DNA of 6,162 nt from Lachnospiraceae bacterium UBA1251 (GTDB lineage: Bacteria; Bacillota; Clostridia; Lachnospirales; Lachnospiraceae), in contig DBVZ01000047.1 of the NCBI GenBank assembly GCA_002308255.1, positions 6,928 to 13,089 on the forward strand. The letters are read 5' to 3'. A program made the position numbers and the translations under genes. Below the pieces are notes generated by a model, which was given only the letters and a program-made list of their open reading frames with translations, was not told the DNA's origin and ran no database searches. Below are positions 1 to 5,167 of the stretch, in pieces (the stretch's first letter is position 1; each line of letters opens with the position of its first letter).

Positions 1-335
1 AGGAACATCGGCTGCAGGACGGAAATGCTGTCGGCTCCGTTCGCGACCGCCATTTTTGCGAGGCGGACGCATTTTTTCGTATTAATAGCGCCGATCCCGA
101 AATAGACGGGGACTCTGCCCGCCGCCTGATCGACCATGATCTTGAGGCCGCGCTCCATCTCGTCTTCCTCGATCTGATAGAACTCGCCGTTCGAGCCAAA
201 GGCAAGGATGCCTGCCAGGCCTCCTTCGATCACGTAGTCGACCTGCGCGCGCATTTTCGCTTCGTCGATCCGCTCCTCTTCATCGATCGGGGTGATGATC
301 GGTACAATGACTCCTTTTATGAAATCCGTATTCAT
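1..335 (-). CDS. Dihydrodipicolinate synthase / KDG-aldolase family lyase (partial, C-terminus beyond window)
   Basis: My own reverse-strand translation gives an uninterrupted frame of 111 codons from an ATG at 335-333 running off position 1, about a third of the usual ~300 residues. It begins MNTDFIKGVIVPIITPID, the typical first beta strand of the DapA/NanA class I aldolase barrel. It carries G-S-N-G-E-F at residues 47-52 where DapA has G-T-T-G-E, then GRVPVYFGIG at 73-82. The GSNGEF form resembles E. coli YagE/YjhH 2-keto-3-deoxygluconate aldolases more than true DapA. The Schiff-base lysine and C-terminus are not visible. A ribosome site (AAGAGGA) sits 7 bases before the ATG. The gene follows gudD by 48 bp with no terminator seen, so it is likely in the same operon. 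It probably acts in the cytoplasm on the GudD product, 5-keto-4-deoxyglucarate, as aldolase or as KdgD-type dehydratase. Family is secure; exact reaction is inference. Confidence 0.88.
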   Translation of the reverse strand, partial: MNTDFIKGVIVPIITPIDEEERIDEAKMRAQVDYVIEGGLAGILAFGSNGEFYQIEEDEMERGLKIMVDQAAGRVPVYFGIGAINTKKCVRLAKMAVANGADSISVLQPMF

Positions 336-383
336 TTTTTTATCCTCTTGTATGCCTTACAGATGCATTATGTCAACCGCCAG

Positions 384-1715
384 TTACCTCACCATGCAGG
401 GTCTCTTCGGGTCAAATTTCCAGCCCGGGATCAGGTACTGCATGCCGATCGAGTCGTCGCGGGCGCCGAGGCAGTTCTCCATATAGAGCTTATTTGCCTT
501 TTCGATCTGTGCGCGGTCCACTTCGACGCCGAGGCCCGGCGCCTTCGGAAGGTCGATGCAGCCGTCCACGATCTGCAGCGGCTCCTTCGTCAGCCGTTCT
601 CTGCCTTCCTGCCAGATCCAGTGAGTATCGATGCCGTTCAGTCTTCCCGGCACGGCTGCCGCGCACTGCACGACCATCGCAAGAGAAATATCGAAGTGGT
701 TGTTGGAGTGGCAGCCCCACATAAGGCCGAAGTCATTGCAGAGCTGGCCGACACGGACCGATCCGTTCATCGTCCAGAAATGCGGGTCCGCAAGCGGGAT
801 ATCCACGCTCTTCAGAGAAATGCAGTGGCACATCTGCCGCCAGTCGGTATCGATCATGTTCGTTGCCGTGGGCATCCCGGACAGCTGACGGAATTCCGCC
901 ATGATCTCTCTTCCGGAGAACACGCCTTCCGCTCCTACCGGATCCTCGCAGTAAGCCAGGATCTTCTTGAATTCCGGGGCGAGTTCCAGTGCTTTTTCAA
1001 GGCTCCACGCGCCGTTCGGGTCGAGGTCCACTCTCGCATCCGGAAATGCTTCCTTGATCGCGCGCACCGCCTCGAGCTCCTGCTCCGGTTCCAGCACGCC
1101 GCCCTTCAGCTTGAAATCTTCAAATCCGTATTTCTCATAAGTTGCTTTTGCGAGACGGACGATCGCTTCCGGCGTCATCGCTTCCTCGTGGCGCAGGCGG
1201 TACCAGTCGCATTCCGCGTCCGGCTCTTCTTCGTACGGCAGATCCGTCTTCTTCCGGTCCCCGACATAGAAGAGATAAGACAGGAACTGTACGCGGTCTC
1301 TCTGGATGCCGTCTCCCATAAGGGCCGCGGCCGGAACGCCGAGATATTTGCCAAGCAGGTCGAGCAGCGGCGCTTCCACTGCCGTCACGGCGTGCACGCC
1401 CGTGCGCAGGTCAAATGTCTGCTGTCCGCGTACGTCATCTTTGATATTGTCATTCATCCATGCGCGGATCTTATTGAGCGTCTGCTTGTAATCGCCGATC
1501 TCCGATCCGATCACCAGATCTTTGATATCCTCGAGTGCCTTTGTGATCTTCTGACCGCCCGGCACCTCGCCGATGCCCTCCGCTCCGGTCTCATCCGTCA
1601 GGATCACGACATTGCGCGTAAAATACGGTGCGTGCGCCCCGGACAGATTCAGTTCCATACAGTCATGGCCCGCTACCGGCCACACTTCCATTTTTACAAT
1701 TTTCGGACTTCCCAT
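384..1715 (-). CDS. gudD: Glucarate dehydratase (enolase superfamily)
   Basis: Catalyses dehydration of D-glucarate (and probably L-idarate) to 5-keto-4-deoxyglucarate, the first step of glucarate catabolism, in the cytoplasm. The 443-residue product is full length against E. coli GudD (446) and looks co-linear with it along its whole length as I recall that sequence, including NLSGAHAP near residue 23 and the ending [15 protein letters not shown]. All expected active-site residues appear at a constant offset of three: the K-x-K pair at 202/204, Mg ligands D232, E257 and N286, N234, the general base H336 in the HSNNHFD stretch, and D310 and D363. No frameshift is seen. The ATG at 1715 aligns with the family N-terminus and has AAGGAGA nine bases upstream. 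It is the first gene of a minus-strand operon with the aldolase-family gene downstream. A promoter candidate lies about 100 bases upstream. No regulator gene is in the window. Confidence 0.97.
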   Translation of the reverse strand: MGSPKIVKMEVWPVAGHDCMELNLSGAHAPYFTRNVVILTDETGAEGIGEVPGGQKITKALEDIKDLVIGSEIGDYKQTLNKIRAWMNDNIKDDVRGQQTFDLRTGVHAVTAVEAPLLDLLGKYLGVPAAALMGDGIQRDRVQFLSYLFYVGDRKKTDLPYEEEPDAECDWYRLRHEEAMTPEAIVRLAKATYEKYGFEDFKLKGGVLEPEQELEAVRAIKEAFPDARVDLDPNGAWSLEKALELAPEFKKILAYCEDPVGAEGVFSGREIMAEFRQLSGMPTATNMIDTDWRQMCHCISLKSVDIPLADPHFWTMNGSVRVGQLCNDFGLMWGCHSNNHFDISLAMVVQCAAAVPGRLNGIDTHWIWQEGRERLTKEPLQIVDGCIDLPKAPGLGVEVDRAQIEKANKLYMENCLGARDDSIGMQYLIPGWKFDPKRPCMVR

Positions 1716-1752
1716 AGTAAAATTTCTCCTTCAGTTTTTTATGCAGGAAAAT

Positions 1753-1769
1753 CCAGCGCCCTTCGCTGG
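1753..1769 (-). other. Small hairpin in the gudD leader
   Basis: A perfect 6-bp inverted repeat, CCAGCG / CGCTGG with a 5-base loop, lies in the predicted untranslated leader of gudD, about 22 bases before the ribosome site. It is followed by ATTTTCC rather than a long T run, so it is not a convincing terminator. It may be a leader structure or chance. Confidence 0.3.
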
Positions 1770-1817
1770 CTGTGAACCGTGAGAGGGGTCTTCCTCTTCC
1801 GGAAAAGATACATTCAA

Positions 1818-1846
1818 ATTATATATGATAGCTTATTACTATGCAA
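1818..1846 (-). promoter_or_regulatory. Candidate sigma-A promoter of the gudD operon
   Basis: Reading the minus strand, a perfect TATAAT lies at 1823-1818. A weak -35, TTGCAT (three of six consensus bases), lies at 1846-1841, with 17-bp spacing. The region is much more AT-rich than the flanking genes. Transcription would start near 1811 and give a leader of about 95 bases before the gudD ATG. The weak -35 would suit an activated or repressed promoter. This is pattern-based only. Confidence 0.6.
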
Positions 1847-1858
1847 TTTTGTTGCAAT
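1842..1858 (-). promoter_or_regulatory. Repeated ATTGCA boxes over the gudD -35 (possible operator)
   Basis: On the minus strand ATTGCA occurs twice, at 1858-1853 and 1847-1842, with an 11-bp period (about one helical turn). The same bases can be read as the inverted repeat TGCAA-TTTTG-TTGCA at 1842-1856. One copy coincides with the weak -35 box. A related TTTGCA lies nearby on the plus strand at 1870-1875. The placement suits a repressor or activator site, but the AT-rich background makes chance plausible. No regulator can be named. Confidence 0.35.
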
Positions 1859-1889
1859 ATTTTGTGTAATTTGCAGAAATACGGTCGTC

Positions 1890-1918
1890 TTGCTTTTCAC
1901 GGCTGAATGGTTCATACT
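1890..1918 (+). promoter_or_regulatory. Weak candidate promoter of the M20 peptidase gene
   Basis: TTGCTT at 1890-1895 and CATACT at 1913-1918, 17 bp apart, match the sigma-A consensus at three and four of six positions. The small inverted repeat TGAA-TGG-TTCA (1904-1914) lies between and over them. It is the best-spaced pair I found between the divergent gudD promoter and the peptidase gene, but it is weak. Confidence 0.35.
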
Positions 1919-1940
1919 TTTTTTATGTTCTGCAAACAGT

Positions 1941-1968
1941 CTTATTTCCAAATAAGGCAAAAATTGCC
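1941..1968 (+). promoter_or_regulatory. Two abutting palindromes just upstream of the M20 ribosome site
   Basis: CTTATTT-CC-AAATAAG (1941-1956, perfect 7-bp arms) is followed at once, sharing base 1956, by GGCAA-AAA-TTGCC (1956-1968, perfect 5-bp arms). The ribosome site AAGGAG starts at the next base (1969). The pair lies downstream of the candidate promoter. It could be an operator blocking transcription or a folded leader that tunes access to the ribosome site. The role is inference; the symmetry is directly visible. Confidence 0.45.
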
Positions 1969-1982
1969 AAGGAGAGATCAAA

Positions 1983-3437
1983 ATGACCGGCTGGCTTATT
2001 CTCACAGTGCTCGCTGTACTGATTCTTACAGTTCTTATTCGCGGAGCCATGTTCAAGCCTTCCGCCGCACAGGCGGAAGACAGCTTCGATGACATCACGG
2101 TCGACAATGAAGAAGCTGTCGCGAATCTGCAGAAGCTCGTCCGCTGCAGGACCGTTTCCTATGAAGACAGCACTCTCGAAGACGATATAGAATTCGAAAA
2201 GCTGACCGGCATGCTCTCCTCTTTATATCCGGAAGTCATCCGGGTCTGCGAAGAGATCCCCGTTCACAGGAGGGCGAAGCTTTTCTTGTGGAAAGGAAAA
2301 AATCACGGAGATCCGGAGGCGGAAGCCTCCGTGCTCATGGCACACTATGATGTCGTGCCGGTGGAAGAAGATGCCTGGGAAAAGCCGCCGTTTGAAGGGA
2401 TCATCGAGGACGGGATCCTGTGGGGACGCGGCACGCTGGACACAAAAGTCACTTTCAACGGGATCCTGACGGCGGCAAACCGTCTCATCAAGGAAGGATT
2501 TGTGCCGGAAAACGATATTTACCTCGCATTCTCCGGCAGTGAGGAGATCCAGGGTCCCGGCGCAGCCCTGATCGTGGACTATTTTCAGAAAAACGGCATC
2601 CGCCTCTCCATGGTGGTCGACGAGGGCGGTGCCGTCGTGGAGAATGTCTTCCCGGGCGTCTCAAAGCCCTGCGCACTGATCGGCATCGCGGAAAAAGGAA
2701 TCATGAATCTCCGTCTGAGCACAAAGAGCGCCGGGGGCCACGCTTCCGCCCCGAAACCCCACACACCGGTGGGCGTTCTTGCCGATGCCGTAAAAAAGGT
2801 GGAGGACCACCCGCTGCCGATGCATCTGACCTTGCCTGCCCTGAAAATGTTCGACGTCATGGGGAGGGAATCTACTTTCCTGTACAGGATGATATTTGCA
2901 AATCTCCGGCTCTTCAAACCGGCTCTTGATATGCTCTGCAAAAAGACCGGCGGCGAGCTGAACGCTCTTGTGCGCACGACGGTCGCATTTACCCAGATGG
3001 AGGGCAGCAAAGCCCCGAACGTCATTCCGCCGTCCGCTTCCGTCGTCGCCAATGTCCGCATCAATCCGGCGGATACGACAAAAAGCGTCATTTCCGACCT
3101 GCAGCACAGAATCGGCAATGACGCCGTAACGATTGAATCCATTGGTAATTATGCGATCGATCCGAGTCCGGTCTCCCGCACGGATGTCGAAGGCTGGGAG
3201 CGCGTCATCCGCGCTGTCAAAGGCACCTGGCGGGGCACCCTCGTCGCGCCTTATCTCATGGTCCAGTGCTCGGACAGCCGGCATTACCGCGATATTTCCG
3301 ACCGCGTATACAAGTTCTCCGCGATGCACCTCACAAAAGAGGAACGCGGACTCATTCACGGAAGCAATGAGCGCATCACGCTTCCGGCAGTCGGCAAGGC
3401 GGTAGAATTTTTCTACCGGCTGATCCGGGAGTCGTGA
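1983..3437 (+). CDS. Membrane-anchored M20 family metallopeptidase (PM20D1/CPS1-like)
   Basis: A zinc hydrolase that cleaves amide or peptide bonds of small substrates; relatives include yeast carboxypeptidase S and mammalian N-acyl-amino-acid hydrolase PM20D1. The 484-residue product begins with one hydrophobic helix (residues 4-19), then the M20 fold. Metal and catalytic residues are all present: H121 and D123 in AHYDVVP, bridging D153 in GRGTLDTK, catalytic E187 and metal E188 in SGSEE, D213 in VDEGG, and H459 in IHGSNE. H253 in SGGHAS is the usual dimer-domain histidine. NVIPPSASVVANVRINP (346-362) and CSDSRHY (429-435) match the PM20D1 branch. The second D of the common DDK motif is T154, tolerated elsewhere in M20 enzymes. 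AAGGAG eight bases upstream supports the ATG. Positive charges follow the helix, so the side on which the catalytic domain lies is uncertain. Substrate unknown. It converges with the membrane-protein pair. Confidence 0.92.
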   Translation: MTGWLILTVLAVLILTVLIRGAMFKPSAAQAEDSFDDITVDNEEAVANLQKLVRCRTVSYEDSTLEDDIEFEKLTGMLSSLYPEVIRVCEEIPVHRRAKLFLWKGKNHGDPEAEASVLMAHYDVVPVEEDAWEKPPFEGIIEDGILWGRGTLDTKVTFNGILTAANRLIKEGFVPENDIYLAFSGSEEIQGPGAALIVDYFQKNGIRLSMVVDEGGAVVENVFPGVSKPCALIGIAEKGIMNLRLSTKSAGGHASAPKPHTPVGVLADAVKKVEDHPLPMHLTLPALKMFDVMGRESTFLYRMIFANLRLFKPALDMLCKKTGGELNALVRTTVAFTQMEGSKAPNVIPPSASVVANVRINPADTTKSVISDLQHRIGNDAVTIESIGNYAIDPSPVSRTDVEGWERVIRAVKGTWRGTLVAPYLMVQCSDSRHYRDISDRVYKFSAMHLTKEERGLIHGSNERITLPAVGKAVEFFYRLIRES

Positions 3438-3470
3438 GATTCTTCTCTTTTACAATGCCCCGGGCTGCGC

Positions 3471-4160
3471 TCACCTCTGCTCGATCGTCCCTCTCTTCCG
3501 GAAAATGAGCCACGCAAGCAGGATCGTCAGCGCTCCGGACGGCATGATCATTATACTCGTCTGCGAGATCAGCGACGGCACAAATATAAACAGCACGCTC
3601 ATAAGAAGCAGCGGAGCCAATGACAGTCTGATATTCTTCCGGTAATAACGGTACGCCATTGCTCCGAAGAGTGCAGGGACGACATTTGCAAAAGCGGGCT
3701 GCAGCGCCTCGCTCTGCAGGACCGGCTGCAGCGGAACCAGAAGCAGAACACCGAGCGCAAGAACGAGGATCGTCACGAGAGACGAGGTCGCAATGGAAAG
3801 AGTCGAAATGATCTCATTTTCCGGCGTTCCGGCTTTCGTACCGGCGATTTCGCGTGCGCTCATGGCGCAGGGGATCTTCATATTGATGAGGTTCCCCGTG
3901 ATGAAGGCGAGATAGCCTCCGCCCGCGCCGAGCATCGGCGTGTAGACGAGAAATTCGACTACGCTGGAGACGGTCCAGACGATGCCGACCGCAAGAAATC
4001 CTTTTGCGGCAGCTTTGAGATCCGGCATGGCGCCCAGATGATGTCCGATCAGAAACGGTGCGCCTATGAGCATTGCCATCGTCACGAGACTGACGATCCG
4101 TCCGATGACGTGCGTGCCGCGGTTGTATTGTTCAAGATATTGTTCTTTCTTCTGATCCAT
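3471..4160 (-). CDS. Polytopic membrane protein of unknown function, partner of the DUF5058-like gene
   Basis: I do not recognise the family with certainty. The 229-residue product has a charged N-terminus (MDQKKEQYLEQYNRG) and about six or seven hydrophobic segments, roughly at residues 18-40, 51-75, 77-95 (weaker), 118-146, 153-170, 177-197 and 202-220. A glycine-rich stretch, GAGGGYLAFITGN (78-90), leads into the polar motif NMKIPCA (93-99), which looks like a functional loop or re-entrant segment. An extramembrane loop, SAREIAGTKAGTPENE, follows. The C-terminus RKRGTIEQR is basic. The ATG at 4160 has a G-rich ribosome site (AGGGGG) and lies only 18 bp after the stop of the DUF5058-like gene, so the two are almost surely cotranscribed and may form a complex. 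Transport is the best guess for a two-protein, all-membrane pair; this is inference. Confidence 0.8.
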   Translation of the reverse strand: MDQKKEQYLEQYNRGTHVIGRIVSLVTMAMLIGAPFLIGHHLGAMPDLKAAAKGFLAVGIVWTVSSVVEFLVYTPMLGAGGGYLAFITGNLINMKIPCAMSAREIAGTKAGTPENEIISTLSIATSSLVTILVLALGVLLLVPLQPVLQSEALQPAFANVVPALFGAMAYRYYRKNIRLSLAPLLLMSVLFIFVPSLISQTSIMIMPSGALTILLAWLIFRKRGTIEQR

Positions 4161-4178
4161 GATTTACCCCCTGTCTCG

Positions 4179-4958
4179 TCAGCGGAAAAGCACCGCAGCC
4201 AGCATGCCGATCAGCATACTGCCCGCGATCGAAAAGCTCTCAAGAAAAACCATATGCCTCTTCTCGGCGAAGTAGGTAAAGCAGGCCATCACAATCGCGG
4301 AGACGCATACGACCAGGATCGGGGTCAGATCTCCGGAAAAGGAAAACAGGCCGTTCCCGGAAATGAAGCCTCCGATGTAGCTGCCAAGATAAGCGCTCAC
4401 AAGGCCGATGAACATCGCGACCATCGCGCTGTCACCGAAGCCGGCCTTTTTCTTCGTTTCTTCACCATTGCCGGCCTGCCCGGCTTTTTTCTCTGCCCGG
4501 TTCCCGTTTCCGCCGAGTCTCTTCAGATAGGATTTATTGAAAAATACAGACAGGATCATACCCCACATGATGCAGACGCTCATGAGAAGCGCGATCGTCG
4601 CAAAGGCCCGCGGCGTCATCTGCGATGCGGAAAGCTGCGTAAGCCCCACCTGTTCGGCGGCTCCCTGCGCGACCTGCGTCTCATAGTGGAGAGCGCCGAT
4701 CACGGACAGCCGAAGCCACGGCCACGGGGTTCCGAGACTCCCGGACAGAGCGATGACGCCGAGCAGAATCCCGACCGCAGGCAGAATGGAAAACGTGGCG
4801 CTCGAAGCGATCGTCCTGCGCATTTTCCCCTCATCCATTCCGATCGCCTTTCCGGCCCGGTATGCCCGAATGAGAAAAATTACACATATGACGGCAACAA
4901 ACAGGATAATGCCGCCGCATACAAGATACAGAAACGGACTGTTTAATTCCCGGGTCAT
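4179..4958 (-). CDS. DUF5058-like polytopic membrane protein
   Basis: The 259-residue product has about six membrane segments, near residues 9-31, 51-72, 117-140, 178-200, 211-230 and 238-258. The stretch around residues 56-93 (FSILPAVGILLGVIALSG, then GTPWPWLRLSVIGALHYE) matches what I remember of the Firmicutes family DUF5058, which has no established function. It contains a conserved-looking PWPWxRLSVIG loop and an acidic E93. A hydrophilic loop at 141-176, rich in lysine and glycine, separates the two halves and is probably cytoplasmic. The start is well supported by AAGGAGGTCC just upstream (about 4966-4975). It is the first gene of a two-gene minus-strand operon with its own promoter. 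Pairing with a second small membrane protein and a nearby M20 hydrolase hints at uptake of a hydrolysable amino-acid conjugate. Family assignment comes from memory and should be confirmed by profile search. Confidence 0.82.
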   Translation of the reverse strand: MTRELNSPFLYLVCGGIILFVAVICVIFLIRAYRAGKAIGMDEGKMRRTIASSATFSILPAVGILLGVIALSGSLGTPWPWLRLSVIGALHYETQVAQGAAEQVGLTQLSASQMTPRAFATIALLMSVCIMWGMILSVFFNKSYLKRLGGNGNRAEKKAGQAGNGEETKKKAGFGDSAMVAMFIGLVSAYLGSYIGGFISGNGLFSFSGDLTPILVVCVSAIVMACFTYFAEKRHMVFLESFSIAGSMLIGMLAAVLFR

Positions 4959-5009
4959 GGGTTTGGACCTCCTTTTCCGGAAGATTCGTATCTACTCCCG
5001 ATAGATTCT

Positions 5010-5020
5010 ATTATATAGCA
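5010..5020 (-). promoter_or_regulatory. Candidate promoter of the two-gene membrane-protein operon
   Basis: On the minus strand TGCTATATAAT (5020-5010) holds a perfect TATAAT at 5015-5010. Read as TATATA one step earlier, it also has the TGn of an extended -10. No good -35 is present at 16-18 bp; the sequence there is C-rich and belongs to the repeat region. The start would be near 5003, giving a leader of about 45 bases that carries the AAGGAGGTCC ribosome site. Confidence 0.5.
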
Positions 5021-5033
5021 TTATTTGCCGTTT

Positions 5034-5054
5034 GGGGGAATCAGGTGAATCAGG
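5034..5054 (+). repeat. Probable decayed copy of the GAGTCAGGGGAC repeat
   Basis: GGGGGAA followed by TCAGGTGAATCA (5041-5052) resembles the right half of the copy at 6133-6159, whose end reads TCAGGTGACTCA (11 of 12 bases the same), with a short gap in the CGTA region. It directly precedes the intact copy. It could instead be read as a three-fold tandem of an (A/T)GA(A/G)TCAGG unit through 5064. Confidence 0.4.
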
Positions 5055-5084
5055 GTGAGTCAGGGGACGTATCTCCTGACTCAC
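5055..5084 (+). repeat. Palindromic intergenic repeat, copy 1 (REP-like hairpin)
   Basis: Perfect 10-bp arms GTGAGTCAGG (5055-5064) and CCTGACTCAC (5075-5084) enclose GGACGTATCT. Allowing G-T pairs, the stem extends inward to a CGTA tetraloop and outward by three pairs, to about 5052-5087. The core GAGTCAGGGGACGTATC (5057-5073) recurs exactly at 6133-6149. I recall similar GAGTCAGGGGACGG-type repeats scattered in clostridial genomes, near IS200-like REP-associated transposases; that link is from memory. It lies between two divergent promoters, ending 3 bp before the transporter -35. The T run after the stem is only three bases, so it is a poor terminator. Confidence 0.75.
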
Positions 5085-5087
5085 TCT

Positions 5088-5115
5088 TTGACAGAAAAGA
5101 AAAATGTTGTAGAAT
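5088..5115 (+). promoter_or_regulatory. Strong sigma-A-like promoter of the AEC transporter gene
   Basis: A perfect TTGACA at 5088-5093 and TAGAAT (five of six) at 5110-5115 are separated by 16 bp of AT-rich DNA. Transcription would start near 5122, about 46 bases before the transporter ATG. The -35 box lies 3 bp after the right arm of the palindromic repeat. Confidence 0.75.
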
Positions 5116-5167
5116 TGATTCGGCATAAACAGGTTCATTTTGAAGACGACGCAGAAGGGGTCGAATC

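Noticed and set aside
353..376. TTGACA on the minus strand (376-371) in the gudD/aldolase gap, with a possible TACAAG -10, as an internal promoter
   Set aside because: Spacing is 18 bp, the -10 is poor, and the start would fall in or after the ribosome site AAGAGGA, leaving no usable leader.
348..1775. 475-codon open frame on the plus strand opposite gudD
   Set aside because: It lies antisense over a fully conserved glucarate dehydratase with all catalytic residues. Its arginine/histidine-rich translation resembles no family and it lacks a ribosome site. It is open because of the codon usage of gudD.
1796..1806. Recurring CTTCCGGAAAA motif (also near 3495 and, in similar form, near 4975) as a regulatory repeat
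   Set aside because: It is a short palindrome (TTCCGGAA), one occurrence is inside coding sequence, and the number of copies fits chance plus common codons.
1716..1982. CcpA cre site in the gudD/M20 gap
   Set aside because: I searched by eye for a TGWAANCGNTNWCA-like sequence and found no acceptable match.
2585..3359. 185- and 232-codon minus-strand frames inside the M20 gene
   Set aside because: Both overlap the conserved M20 coding sequence, have no ribosome site and no recognisable domain.
4038..4946. 302-codon open frame on the plus strand opposite the DUF5058-like gene
   Set aside because: The translation is rich in H, R, D and P with no fold-like pattern, and it mirrors hydrophobic membrane codons on the other strand. 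The minus-strand gene has a strong ribosome site and promoter.
5055..5084. Palindromic repeat as an intrinsic terminator
   Set aside because: It sits between two divergent promoters, so no gene reads into it from inside the window, and the stem is followed by only three T residues.
5034..5084. CRISPR-like repeat array
   Set aside because: Repeat units are 8-10 bp and contiguous with no unique spacers, and no cas gene is nearby.
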